Shown: positions 35,748 through 44,684 of the stretch, piece after piece
How the letters are laid out: each line of letters begins with the position of its first letter
Position numbering within the stretch: position 1 is the first letter of the stretch
Assembly (NCBI RefSeq): GCF_009707465.1
Contig: NZ_CP046120.1
Span: 828,501 to 892,500, forward strand
Direction: 5' to 3'
Origin: Novosphingobium sp. Gsoil 351
GTDB lineage: Bacteria; Pseudomonadota; Alphaproteobacteria; Sphingomonadales; Sphingomonadaceae
Length of the DNA: 64,000 nt
Notes under the pieces: model-generated
Told to the model about the DNA's origin: nothing
Database searches by the model: none
The model's input: only the letters and a program-made list of their open reading frames with translations
Position numbers and translations under genes: made by a program

Positions 35748-36437
35748 ATGGAACTCATCATGACGAACACCCTCGCCTACCCCAACCGAACCCGCTCGCG
35801 CGCTGCCGATACGCCGCTGGTCCTGACCGTTCCCGGCCTGGGCGATAGTGGCTCCGCGCACTGGCAGACCGCGTGGGAGACCTCGCTCGACCGCGATGTC
35901 GTGCGGGTCGACCTGGGATCGTGGGACGATCCGCACCGCAACACCTGGGTCAACAAGCTCAACCTCGCGATCCGCAGGGCCGAGCGTCCGGTGGTGCTCG
36001 TCGCGCACAGCCTCGGCTGCCTGGCGGTGGCATGGTGGGTCGAATACGAAGCGTTGCAGGAAGAGCATAACGTCGTCGGCGCGCTGCTCGTCGCCCCGCC
36101 CGAGGTTGACGGAGCGATCGGAGGGCGCGATCCCGATCCCCGGCTCGCCCGCTTCTCCCCCGCGCCACGCTGCGTGTTCCCGTTCCCGTCGATCGTGGTC
36201 GCCAGCCGCAACGATCCGTGGATCGGCTTCGGACGCGCGCGCAGCCTCGCCGAGGCGTGGGGCAGTCGCTTCGCCGACGCCGGCCCCGCCGGGCACATCA
36301 ACGCGGATTCGGCGCTGGGCGATTGGGAGTTCGGGCGGCTGCTGCTCGATCAGGTCATAGCTCGTGCAGGGCACACGTCAGTCGTGGCAGCCCCACCGCA
36401 GCCCGCCCCGCGCGCGCAAGGTCTCGTTGCGGCGTAG
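35748..36437 (+). CDS. RBBP9/YdeN-family alpha/beta hydrolase
   Basis: 229 residues (225 from the alternative ATG at 35760, which has GGAAC upstream). VLTVPGLGDSGSAHWQTAWE and the nucleophile elbow VAHSLGCLAVAWW identify the serine-hydrolase family; SRNDPWIGF holds the likely catalytic Asp and AGHINADSALGDW the His. Length is normal. Substrate unknown. An AT-rich stretch around 35670-35697 is the likely promoter. It stands alone. Confidence 0.86.
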   Translation: MELIMTNTLAYPNRTRSRAADTPLVLTVPGLGDSGSAHWQTAWETSLDRDVVRVDLGSWDDPHRNTWVNKLNLAIRRAERPVVLVAHSLGCLAVAWWVEYEALQEEHNVVGALLVAPPEVDGAIGGRDPDPRLARFSPAPRCVFPFPSIVVASRNDPWIGFGRARSLAEAWGSRFADAGPAGHINADSALGDWEFGRLLLDQVIARAGHTSVVAAPPQPAPRAQGLVAA

Positions 36438-36514
36438 GCCCGCCGCACCGGCTGCCGCGGCGATCCCAATCCCCCTTCGGATCGCCGCGGCCTTCGCCTG
36501 CAAGGTCGCGCCGG

Positions 36515-36596
36515 ATGTCTCGACTTCGCTCGACATGAGCGGAAAAAACTAGTCTCACGCTCTCCATCCGCTCGTGTCGGGCGAAGTCGAGACACC
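36515..36596. repeat. Inverted pair of REP-like repeats
   Basis: ATGTCTCGACTTCGCTCGAC...GCGG (36515-36542) and CCGCTCGTGTCGGGCGAAGT...GAGACACC (36568-36596), arranged with the GCGG ends facing inward across 25 bp. They lie in the convergent gap between the hydrolase gene and gspN, where a bidirectional stop would be useful. Confidence 0.7.
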
Positions 36597-36612
36597 GCAC
36601 GCAAGGCAGGCG

Positions 36613-37362
36613 TTACAGCTTGCCCTCGGCGCTGATCCCAATCCCGCCGGGGCGCGCGGCGAAGCCGGCTTCGAGCAGCGGCGCGGTGACTTCGGCCGGA
36701 AGCCCGCCGAGCACCAAGTCGGCGCGCCAGCGGCCGTCGGGCTCGAGCCGAAGGAACAGGTTCTCGAGCCCGGTCGGCCCCTTCATCGGCACGTACAGCG
36801 CGGCCTTGCTGCACCGCGCGGTGCCGCTCAGCGCCACCGGGCCGGGCATCAGCTCGCTGAACGGGCTGAGGATCAGGCTGACCTGCCCGCCCGCGCTCAC
36901 GCAGCGGCCACCGCTCAACTCGGCGTGGAAATCGTCGAAGCCCAGCGCTGTGGCGGGAATCGTTCCGAACGCATCGCCGATCGCAACCTGGCCGCGCACC
37001 GCGCTGAGCGAGAGCCAGCCATCGCCGCCTGCAGCATTGGCGGAAAAGTCGCCGGGCGCGCCGGTTCCGGCCAAGCGCTCGATGTGCACCTCGCGCCGGC
37101 CGATCAACAAGGGCAGCGGGCGAAGGTGCGCGGCGACGTCACCCAGCGGCAACGCGCCGACGCGCAAATCCCCTATCCCGCCATCCCAGATCGTTCCCGC
37201 GACCTCGCGCGCGCTAATCCCGCGCCCGCCGGGGTCGGCCAGGCCGAGCGCGAGGCGCAGCGGAAACGCGGCGATCAGCGCAACCGCGAAGATCGCCGCG
37301 AGCGCCAGCTTGCTCCGCCCGGACAGCCGCCCGTCGCGCAGGAAGATCCACCGCTCGATCAT
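36613..37362 (-). CDS. gspN: Type II secretion system protein N
   Basis: 249 residues. One N-terminal membrane helix (SKLALAAIFAVALIAAFPLR) and a periplasmic beta-rich domain with ISAREVAGTIWDGGIGDLRV and ISAEGKL at the end, as in GspN. It is the last gene of the gsp operon and starts 10 bases after gspM. GspN is an accessory subunit present only in some systems. Confidence 0.85.
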   Translation of the reverse strand: MIERWIFLRDGRLSGRSKLALAAIFAVALIAAFPLRLALGLADPGGRGISAREVAGTIWDGGIGDLRVGALPLGDVAAHLRPLPLLIGRREVHIERLAGTGAPGDFSANAAGGDGWLSLSAVRGQVAIGDAFGTIPATALGFDDFHAELSGGRCVSAGGQVSLILSPFSELMPGPVALSGTARCSKAALYVPMKGPTGLENLFLRLEPDGRWRADLVLGGLPAEVTAPLLEAGFAARPGGIGISAEGKL

Positions 37363-37372
37363 GGCCTGACCT

Positions 37373-37849
37373 TCATCTCGGCGCCCGGCGCAGGCTGGCG
37401 TTGACCGATACGCTGCCGTCGGCGGCGGGGGTCATCGTCAGGCTTTCCAGCACGATCCCTTGCGCGGCGAGCCCGTCGAGCCACGCCAGCGCCGCCGAGG
37501 GCCGAGCGGTGGGGACTGCGATCGTCGCGGCCTCGGCCCCTTGCGCTTGGTTCGCCTGGAGCACGAACCCGGCGCTGTCCGCGCTCGCCGCGATCACTTG
37601 GCTGACCGGTCCGGCCAGCGCGCCGCGGTTCGTCGCCGGAGCCTCCAGCGCGGCGAGCTGCGCGAGGAGTCGCGAACTTGCCTCGACTGCCTCGCGGTGG
37701 CGGATGTGGGCATCGTCGTGCGCGCGGCCGAGCGGGAGGACGATGCCGAAGACGAGGACAATCGCCGCCGCGAGGCCACCAGCGACCGCGACCAGCAAAC
37801 GTTCGCGCTGGGTCAGCCCCGCGAACCAGGTTTGCACGGTTCCGATCAT
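37373..37849 (-). CDS. gspM: Type II secretion system protein M
   Basis: 158 residues. WFAGLTQRERLLVAVAGGLA leads into a single membrane helix, followed by a coiled periplasmic segment and a small ferredoxin-like domain ending LESLTMTPAADGSVSVNASL, as in GspM. It partners GspL in the inner-membrane platform; the two genes overlap by 4 bases. Confidence 0.88.
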   Translation of the reverse strand: MIGTVQTWFAGLTQRERLLVAVAGGLAAAIVLVFGIVLPLGRAHDDAHIRHREAVEASSRLLAQLAALEAPATNRGALAGPVSQVIAASADSAGFVLQANQAQGAEAATIAVPTARPSAALAWLDGLAAQGIVLESLTMTPAADGSVSVNASLRRAPR

Positions 37850-38970
37850 GGCGCGCGCACCGTGATCGGGGCCACGGTGGCGCCGGTGGCGTCGGGAGCG
37901 AGGCTGGGGGGGACCGTCACCTGCCAGCCATCCGCCTGGAGCGCCGCCAGCAGCCGGTTGATGGCGTCGGCGGTGGGCGCGGCGGCCTGGAAACGCAGCG
38001 TGCCGTCAGCGGCATAGCCGAGGTCGCGCAGCGCCACCGACGGGATCGGGCGCATCGCCCCCAGCAGCGCGGCGGTGGGCGCGGTAAAGCTCGCCCCACC
38101 CTCGCCGCGCCGCGCCAGTTCTGCGGCGGCAAGCGATTGCGCGGTGGCGAGATCGACCGCGGCGGGAAAGCGCTTCTGCGCGGCGGCGAGCGCGGCTTGC
38201 TCGCGTGCCGAGGCATCGAGGTTGAGCTTCACCGTCTCGACCGCGAGGATCAGAAAGCCCAGCAGCGCCGCCACCGCCGCCATCCGCGCGAGCTGGCGCC
38301 AGTCGGGCAGGCGAAAGAACGAGACGCGGCGGGGTGCATAGAGGCCCTGGCGCAAGTTCAGCGGCGGATCACGCCAGGCAGCCAGCAGGGCGCGCTCCAG
38401 CGCCGCGTCCGAGACTGCTTCCGGCTCGCTTCCGGCCAGCGCCGCGACCAGCTCGGGCTCGCCCGCGAACGCGGCATCGGCGGTGCGCGCCAGCGGCTGT
38501 CCGGCGAGCTGCGCAGACGCCGCGCCAGCGGCCGGTGCGGGCAGGATCAGCGCCGCCGGAACCAGCGCGTCGGGGGCCAAGCCTGCCGTGGCCAGTTCGG
38601 CCAGCCACAGATCCATCGCGGAGAGCGCGGCGGTCGCGACGAGAATGCCGCGCTCGCCCTCGCCCACCGCGACGTGCAGGCCCTCGCCGCCGCTCTCCAG
38701 CCGCGCCGCGGCGAGCCCCTGCGCCAATGGCATCGTCCCGCGCGGGCGGACCCTTACCGGCGCCTGGTCCGAGGGGACGAGCGCGACCACGCGGTCGCCC
38801 TCGCAGGGTTCGCCCCACGGCGCATCGTCGCCGGGGCTATGCGGGTGCCAAGCCTCGAGCGCATCGTCGCACACGCGCCGCCAGTGCCACGCCCCACCCA
38901 CGGCGGCCGGCAGCACGATCAGCAGGCCGTGCCCGTCGCCGTTCATGGTCCGCTCGTCGGCCCCCGCCAT
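37846..38970 (-). CDS. gspL: Type II secretion system protein L
   Basis: 374 residues. The actin-like cytoplasmic domain (about 1-235) includes LVPSDQAPVRVRPRGTMPLA and LNLRQGLYAPRR; a membrane helix (about 255-275, MAAVAALLGFLILAVETVKL) follows, and then a periplasmic ferredoxin-like domain. It recruits the GspE ATPase to the platform. It follows gspG directly with a 7-bp gap, where gspH, I, J and K would be expected. Confidence 0.88.
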   Translation of the reverse strand: MAGADERTMNGDGHGLLIVLPAAVGGAWHWRRVCDDALEAWHPHSPGDDAPWGEPCEGDRVVALVPSDQAPVRVRPRGTMPLAQGLAAARLESGGEGLHVAVGEGERGILVATAALSAMDLWLAELATAGLAPDALVPAALILPAPAAGAASAQLAGQPLARTADAAFAGEPELVAALAGSEPEAVSDAALERALLAAWRDPPLNLRQGLYAPRRVSFFRLPDWRQLARMAAVAALLGFLILAVETVKLNLDASAREQAALAAAQKRFPAAVDLATAQSLAAAELARRGEGGASFTAPTAALLGAMRPIPSVALRDLGYAADGTLRFQAAAPTADAINRLLAALQADGWQVTVPPSLAPDATGATVAPITVRAP

Positions 38971-38977
38971 CGTCCGC

Positions 38978-39469
38978 TCAGCGCTTGTCGGCGTAGATGT
39001 CGGCGTCGTTGCCCTCGCCGCCCGGCTTGCCGTCGGCGCCGAGCGAGAAGATCTCGAAGGGGTGCCCGGCCTGGCCCGGCACGACGAACTGATAGGGCCG
39101 CCCCCACGGGTCGCTCGGCAGGTCCTTGACGTAGCCCCCGGCGCGATAGTTCTGCGGCAGCGCCAGGTTGGCCGGCGGAGTGCGCAGCGCGGCGAGGCCC
39201 TCGCCGACGCCGGGGTAGGTCATGTTGTCGAGCCGGTACATCTCCATCGCCTGCCCCAGCGTGGCGATGTCCCCCAGCGCCTTGACCCGCATCGCCTTGT
39301 CCTGGCTGGGCAGGACGTTGATCAGCACCACCGTTGCGAGCAGGCCGATGATGAAGATCACCACCATCAACTCGACGAGGGAGAAGCCGTTTCTCTTCGG
39401 ATCCTCCCCCTCTTGGGGATGTGCCGGAGCGACGCGGAGGCGAAGGGGTGTCCCCGCCAGCGCTGTCAC
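38978..39469 (-). CDS. gspG: Type II secretion major pseudopilin
   Basis: The mature part is unmistakable: KRNG followed by FSLVELMVVIFIIGLLATVV (prepilin cleavage after Gly, Glu at +5), then LINVLPSQDKAMRVKALGDI, YRLDNMTYPGVGEGLAAL and DPWGRPYQFVVPG. The start is a problem. The only in-frame start is a GTG at 39469, which gives a 28-residue leader encoded inside a repeat. A good ribosome site (GGGGGAGGA) is followed by AAG exactly where an ATG would give the leader MRNG, so the native start codon may have been altered. Stop is 7 bases before gspL. Confidence 0.88.
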   Translation of the reverse strand: MTALAGTPLRLRVAPAHPQEGEDPKRNGFSLVELMVVIFIIGLLATVVLINVLPSQDKAMRVKALGDIATLGQAMEMYRLDNMTYPGVGEGLAALRTPPANLALPQNYRAGGYVKDLPSDPWGRPYQFVVPGQAGHPFEIFSLGADGKPGGEGNDADIYADKR

Positions 39470-39530
39470 CCCTCCGTCAGCCCTAGAGGGCTGCCACCTC
39501 CCCCTTGCAGGGGAGGAACGGGCTGTAGGT
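39410..39530. repeat. Repeat-like block with nested hairpins
   Basis: Contains TCCCCCTCTTGGGGA-type, CCCTAGAGGG and CTCCCCC-TTGCA-GGGGAG palindromes in succession between gspF and gspG. It overlaps the predicted gspG leader. The composition resembles the block at 51028-51200; both look like intergenic mobile repeats rather than operon spacer. Confidence 0.5.
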
Positions 39531-39541
39531 TTCGCTCATTT

Positions 39542-40771
39542 TCATAGTCCGGTGAGGTTCTGCAACTGGAGGATGGGGAGCAGGATCGCAAGAATGATGG
39601 TCGCCACCGCGGCGCCCATGACGATGATGATCGCAGGCTCGAGCAGCGCCAGCGCCGCGCTGGTGAAGCTTTCGAACTCGCGCTCGAGATAGTCGGCGGC
39701 GCGTTCGAGCATCGGACCGAGCTGGCCCGCCGCCTCTCCGCTGGCGGCAAGGTAGATCAGCAGCGGCGGAAACGTCTCCGCCTCGCGCAGCGCGGTGGAG
39801 AGCGAGCCGCCCGCGCGGACCTTTTCGACGATCCCTTCGAGCGCGCGGCGCTGGACGCTGTTGGAAACTGTCCGGCTCGCCAGTCGCAACCCGTCGACCA
39901 ACGGCAGCCGCGCCTCGATCATCGTCGCCAGGGTGCGGGCGAGGCTGGCGGCGTGGACGTCGCGGATCAGGCGTCCGATGAGCGGCAGGCGCAGCAGCGC
40001 GGCGTCGCAGCGATAACGGATCACCGGATCGCGCAATACGCGCACGAAAAGCAGCAGCAACAGGGCGACTGAGAGAGCCAATGCCCACCACCACTGGGCC
40101 AGAAATCGCGAGATCGCGATCACCACGCGGGTCAGCGTCGGCAGCTGGACGCTGGCGTTGTCAAACTGTTCGACCACCTTTGGCACGACCTTGATCATCA
40201 GCCCGGTGACCACGGAGATCGCCACCAGCGTCAGGACGATTGGATAAGCCAGCGCGGACAATATCTTGGAGCGGACTTGCGCCTGCTTTTCGAGCAGGTC
40301 GGCGAGGCGGTTGGCGATGTTCGGCAGGCTCCCCGAATTCTCCCCCGCGGCGATCATCGCGCGGAAGATCGGCGGAAAGCTCGGCTCCTCGCGCCGCATC
40401 GCCTCGGCCAACGGCAGGCCCTCGAGCACCCCAGAATGGACATTGCCAAGAATCGCGCGCGCCCGCGGCTTTTCGGTCTGGCGGCTGATCGTGCGCAGCG
40501 TCTCCTCGAGCGGCGAGACGGTCATGAGCGAGGCGAGCTGGCGGGTAAATAGCGATAATTGCTTGGAATTCAGCCGCGGCGCGAACAGCGCGATCCCGCT
40601 GGTGGTGACCGCGGCGCGGCTGGCGCTGGCCGCTGCATCGGGGCCCAGCCGCACGACATGCCACTGGCGCGAGGCGAGCTTCTCGGCCGCCTGCGCCTGC
40701 GACGCCGCCTCGATCGCGCCGCGCCGTTCCGCGCCCTTGGGATCGATCGCGTGGTAGGCGAAGCGGGGCAT
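39542..40771 (-). CDS. gspF: Type II secretion system inner membrane protein F
   Basis: 409 residues, normal length. Two copies of the T2SSF domain: LFTRQLASLMTVSPLEETLR with ILGNVHSGVLEGLPLAEAM, and SLARTLATMIEARLPLVDGL with VEKVRAGGSLSTALREAETF. Each is followed by membrane helices. It forms the polytopic core of the platform. Its ATG overlaps the gspE stop by one base (TGATG). Confidence 0.95.
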   Translation of the reverse strand: MPRFAYHAIDPKGAERRGAIEAASQAQAAEKLASRQWHVVRLGPDAAASASRAAVTTSGIALFAPRLNSKQLSLFTRQLASLMTVSPLEETLRTISRQTEKPRARAILGNVHSGVLEGLPLAEAMRREEPSFPPIFRAMIAAGENSGSLPNIANRLADLLEKQAQVRSKILSALAYPIVLTLVAISVVTGLMIKVVPKVVEQFDNASVQLPTLTRVVIAISRFLAQWWWALALSVALLLLLFVRVLRDPVIRYRCDAALLRLPLIGRLIRDVHAASLARTLATMIEARLPLVDGLRLASRTVSNSVQRRALEGIVEKVRAGGSLSTALREAETFPPLLIYLAASGEAAGQLGPMLERAADYLEREFESFTSAALALLEPAIIIVMGAAVATIILAILLPILQLQNLTGL

Positions 40772-42360
40772 CAGATTTCAGCCGACGTGTCTTGCGCCCG
40801 CGTGATCCGCGCGGCTTCCTCTGGCGTGGTCTCGCCCGCCAGAACCAGCGCGCGGGCGGACTGGAGCAGGCTGGGGGAATCGGCGAAAGCGTGCGCTGCT
40901 ATCGCGCCTTCCTCGGCGTTGTCGTGGATCATCCGGCGCACCGCGTCGTCGATGCGGATCGCCTCGAACACGCCAATGCGGCCCGTATAGCCGCTCTGTG
41001 CGCACTGCGGGCAGCCTTTGGCGGTGGCGACCTCGGTGCCCGGCGCGATGCCCAGGATGGCCGCAAACGGTGTCCCAATTGCGCTTCTGCTGCTGCAGGA
41101 CTTGCACAATCGCCGCACAAGTCGCTGCGCAATAACCGCACGTAGCGTGCTGGCGAGGAGGAATGGCTCCACTCCCATGTCGCGCATCCGGGTTATCGCC
41201 CCCGCGGCGTCGTTGGTGTGGACGGTGGACAGAACGAGGTGCCCGGTCAGCGAGGCCTGCACCGCGATCTCGGCGGTCTCGCGGTCGCGGATTTCGCCGA
41301 CCATGACCACATCGGGATCCTGGCGCAGGATGGCGCGCAGCCCTGCGGCAAAGCTCAGGCCGACTTTGGCGTTGACCTGGGTCTGGCCGACGCCGTCAAC
41401 GGCGTATTCGACCGGGTCCTCGACGGTAAGGATATTGCGCTGCCCATCGTTGAGTCCGCGCAGCGCGGCGTAGAGCGTGGTGGTCTTGCCCGACCCGGTC
41501 GGTCCGGTCACGAGGACGATCCCATTGGGATCGGCCAAGGCCCCGCGCAGCAGCTTTTCGGTCGCCGGATCGAGCCCGAGATGGGCGAGATCGAGCCCGG
41601 CGTTCTCCTTGTCGAGCAGCCGCAGCACCACCCGCTCGCCCGCGCGGCTGGGCAGGGTCGAGACGCGGACGTCAACCAGCTTGCCGCCCAGGCTCAGCCC
41701 GATCCGCCCGTCCTGCGGCACGCGGCGTTCCGCGATGTCGAGCCGGGCCATGACCTTGATCCGGCTGACCAGCACCGGGGCGACGTGCGGCGGCATCCGC
41801 AGCTTTTCCTGGAGCACGCCATCGACCCGCATCCGCACCACCAACGCGGATTCGTAGGGCTCGATGTGGATGTCCGAGACGCCCTGGCGCAGCCCTTCGG
41901 CGATCAGCCCGTTGATCAGGCGGATCGCGGGAGCGTCGTCGGCGCTGTCGAGCAGGTCCTCGGCGGTTGGCAGGCCAAGCGCGAGCGGATCGAGCCCGTC
42001 GCCGGCGATGCCCATGTCGCCCGCCACCGCCGCGGCGCTGCCATCGAGCGCATAGCTCTCGCCGAGCAGCTTCTCGAACCCGGCGGCATCGACCCGGTCG
42101 AGCGCCAGCGGGCGGCCGAGCTGGCGGCGCAGCTCGAGCAGGTGGAGCGGGTCGGCGCCCTCGCGCATCGCCAGGCGCACGGTATCTGTGCTGTCGTCGA
42201 GGATCAGATAACCGTGATCGCGCGCCGCCGGATAGGGAATCGCCGACGCGACCGCCGGCGCGGTGGTCTCGACCACGCTCACACCTTCGACCAGCGCGAC
42301 ATCGTCGGTCAGCGGAATATCCGCTTCGCTCGTCTCGCTGCCTCGGCGGATGGTAACCAT
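40771..42360 (-). CDS. gspE: Type II secretion ATPase GspE
   Basis: 529 residues. N-terminal domain, then the ATPase core: IEPYESALVVRMRVDGVLQE, Walker A GPTGSGKTTTLYAAL, Asp box TVEDPVEYAVDG, Walker B DPDVVMVGEIRDRETAEIAV, His box TGHLVLSTVHTNDAAGAITR. A zinc knuckle is formed by RLCKSC and CPQC. It powers pseudopilus assembly. A pair of REP-like repeats fills the 109 bp between gspD and this gene, so the operon is interrupted but not broken here. Confidence 0.95.
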   Translation of the reverse strand: MVTIRRGSETSEADIPLTDDVALVEGVSVVETTAPAVASAIPYPAARDHGYLILDDSTDTVRLAMREGADPLHLLELRRQLGRPLALDRVDAAGFEKLLGESYALDGSAAAVAGDMGIAGDGLDPLALGLPTAEDLLDSADDAPAIRLINGLIAEGLRQGVSDIHIEPYESALVVRMRVDGVLQEKLRMPPHVAPVLVSRIKVMARLDIAERRVPQDGRIGLSLGGKLVDVRVSTLPSRAGERVVLRLLDKENAGLDLAHLGLDPATEKLLRGALADPNGIVLVTGPTGSGKTTTLYAALRGLNDGQRNILTVEDPVEYAVDGVGQTQVNAKVGLSFAAGLRAILRQDPDVVMVGEIRDRETAEIAVQASLTGHLVLSTVHTNDAAGAITRMRDMGVEPFLLASTLRAVIAQRLVRRLCKSCSSRSAIGTPFAAILGIAPGTEVATAKGCPQCAQSGYTGRIGVFEAIRIDDAVRRMIHDNAEEGAIAAHAFADSPSLLQSARALVLAGETTPEEAARITRAQDTSAEI

Positions 42361-42380
42361 GACCCCGACACTTTACCTCA

Positions 42381-42454
42381 CCGCTCGTGTCGAGCGAAGT
42401 CGAGACACGCTGGCACGGGGCGAGCGGGTCTCGACTTCGCTCGACACGAGCGGG
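42381..42454. repeat. Inverted pair of REP-like repeats inside the gsp operon
   Basis: CCGCTCGTGTCGAGCGAAGT...GAGACAC (42381-42408) faces GTCTCGACTTCGCTCGACAC...GAGCGG (42428-42454), separated by 19 bp. They are the best-conserved copies in the window and nearly perfect inverses of each other. They occupy the gspD-gspE gap within an otherwise tight operon. Confidence 0.8.
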
Positions 42455-42469
42455 GTTTGGAAGCGACGG

Positions 42470-44684
42470 TCACTGCCCGCTCGGCGGAACCGCCACCGGG
42501 CCCAACTCGCCCGGAGCCGGCCGCACCTGCGCCGGCGTGATCACCACGTCGCCCGGTTGCGACACCGCGCCCGGCGGGGTGGCGCCGAGGTAGTCGATCA
42601 CCAGCTCGTCGATGGCGGGTTCGATCTTGGGATTGAACCGCCGCTGCGCCTCGCGGATGATGCCGTAGCGGCGGGCCGCGGTCGCCTCGCGCTCGGCCTG
42701 GCTGCGCAGGATCGTCGGGCGGATGAAGATCATCAGGTTGGTCTTCACCCGGCTTTTTCCGCGCGACTTGAACAGCTCGCCCAGCACGGGAATGTCGCCG
42801 AGCAGCGGGACCTTCTGGATGGTCCGCCGCTCGTTGTCGTCAAGCAGGCCGCCGAGCACCGCGATCTCGCCACTGGCGACGGTGATCGTGGTCTTGATCT
42901 CGCGCTTGTTGATGATCAGCTCGTTGAACTTGTCCGAGACCGGCCCGACGATCGAGCTGACTTCCTGGCGCAGGTCGAGCCGCACCTCGTTGTCGGCGTT
43001 GATCTGCGGGGTCACGTCGAGCTCGATGCCCACGTTCTGGCGCTGGATCGTGCGGAAGGCGTTGTCGAAATTGTTGCTCAGCGCCTCGCCGGTCGAAACC
43101 GGGATTTCCTGCCCGAACAGGATCGAGGCGGGGATGTTGTTGTTGGTGGTGATGTGTGGGGTGGAAAGGATGTTGGAATTGCTGTCCTTTTTCACCGCGT
43201 TGATCAACACGCCCAGCGCGGCGTTGTTGCCGATATTGGTGAACCCGCCGAAATAGCCGCCCTCGGCGCCGCGCGCCGCGTTGATCGCGTTCTGGCGGAG
43301 CAAGTCGCCCGCCGCGCTGTTGGTGCTGGTGGTGACGGTGCTGCCATTGATCGTGGTGGTGGTGTTTTCGAGGTTGTTGGCCAGCAGCCCGCCCGCAAGA
43401 TCGATGATGTTGGGCGCGACGTTGGAGAAGTTGGTCACCGCGAACGGCACGTCCTTGCCGCCGAACAAGTATTGCACGCCAAGCTGCTTGGCGACGCTGT
43501 CGCTGACTTCGACGATGATCGCCTCGACCAGAACCTGGTCCTGACGCTGATCGAGCTGGCGGATAACTTCGCTCAGGCGCCGCTGAACGTCGAGCGGGGC
43601 GGAAATGACGATTGCGTTGGCCCCGGGATAGCGCGTTATCACCGCGGTCCCGCGCCCGCCCGCGAGCTGGATCGCGCCGTTGCCAAGGCCTGAACCGATG
43701 TTCGCGCTCGCGCCGCCGCCGGTAGTGGCGGTAACGGTGGAACTGGCGGCCGCGCCGCCGCCGCTGCCGCCGCTCGTACCCCCGGTCCCGCCCAGACTGA
43801 TCGGTGCTGGCGATCCCGAAGCGACCTCGCCGCCACCCTGCCCACCGACCAGCCGTTCGAGCATCGGCACCATCTGCGCCGCATCGGCATAATCGAGCCA
43901 CACGACCTTGATCTCGCTGCCCCGCGCGGCGCTGGCATCAAGCTGACGCGCGATCGTCGCCAGACGCGCAATCGTTCCGGGATCGCCACGCAGCAGCAGC
44001 GTGTTCGAGCTGTCGACCGCGACGACGGAAGCGAGCGACGTTCCACCCTCCCCCGCCGCCGGAATCAGTTCGGTGAGGGCGGCGGCGATCTCACGCGCGC
44101 CGGCGTGATCCAGCGCGATCGATTGCGTGCTGTCCACGCTGGTCCGGTCGATCTGCGCGAGCAGTGCGCGAATGCGGCGCACGTTGTCGGCGTAGTCGAC
44201 CAGCACTAGGCTCCGCCCCGCGCGATTGGCGGTAATCGAGCCTTCGCGGCTGACCAGCGGGCGTAGCGTCTCGACCGCCTGCGCCGCGTCGATCGAGCGC
44301 AGGCGGATCACCTCGGTGACCATCTGGTTGCGCGCCGCGCCCTTGCTGCCGATCCGGCTAGGCTGGCTGGCGGCGCCCTCGGCGGGCTGGATGCGGAACG
44401 CACCGTTGCCGGTCGGAACCGCGACCAGGCCGTTGGCGCGCAGCGTCGACAGGAACACCTCGAAATATTCCGAGCGGCTTAGCGGGCGGTCGCTGACCAC
44501 CGAAACCTTGCCCTGCACCCGTCCGTCGACGATGAACGTCCGGCCCGTGACTTCCGCGGCATCGGCGACGAACGCGCGGACATCGGCGTCGCGCACGTTG
44601 AGGACATACTGCGCCGCCGCCACCTGCGGCAACGCGAGGGGCCATGGCGGCAAGAGCCGTGGTGAGGGTGCGGTAAAGCGTCAT
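42470..44684 (-). CDS. gspD: Type II secretion secretin (apparent frameshift in signal peptide)
   Basis: Outer membrane secretin, about 737 residues. N-domains: YVLNVRDADVRAFVADAAEV, VIRLRSIDAAQAVETLRPLV and KVVWLDYADAAQMVPMLERL. The secretin core runs from QVLVEAIIVEVSDSVAKQLG to VPLLGDIPVLGELFKSRGKS. A long Gly/Ser/Thr insert lies in the N3 region. The longest open frame starts at TTG 44653 and lacks a signal peptide. An ATG at 44684, overlapping the gspC stop (ATGA), encodes MTLYRTLTTALAAMA and joins LALPQVAAAQ in the other frame if one base is removed from the GGGG at 44638-44641. That gives a complete signal peptide, so I prefer it. Confidence 0.9.
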
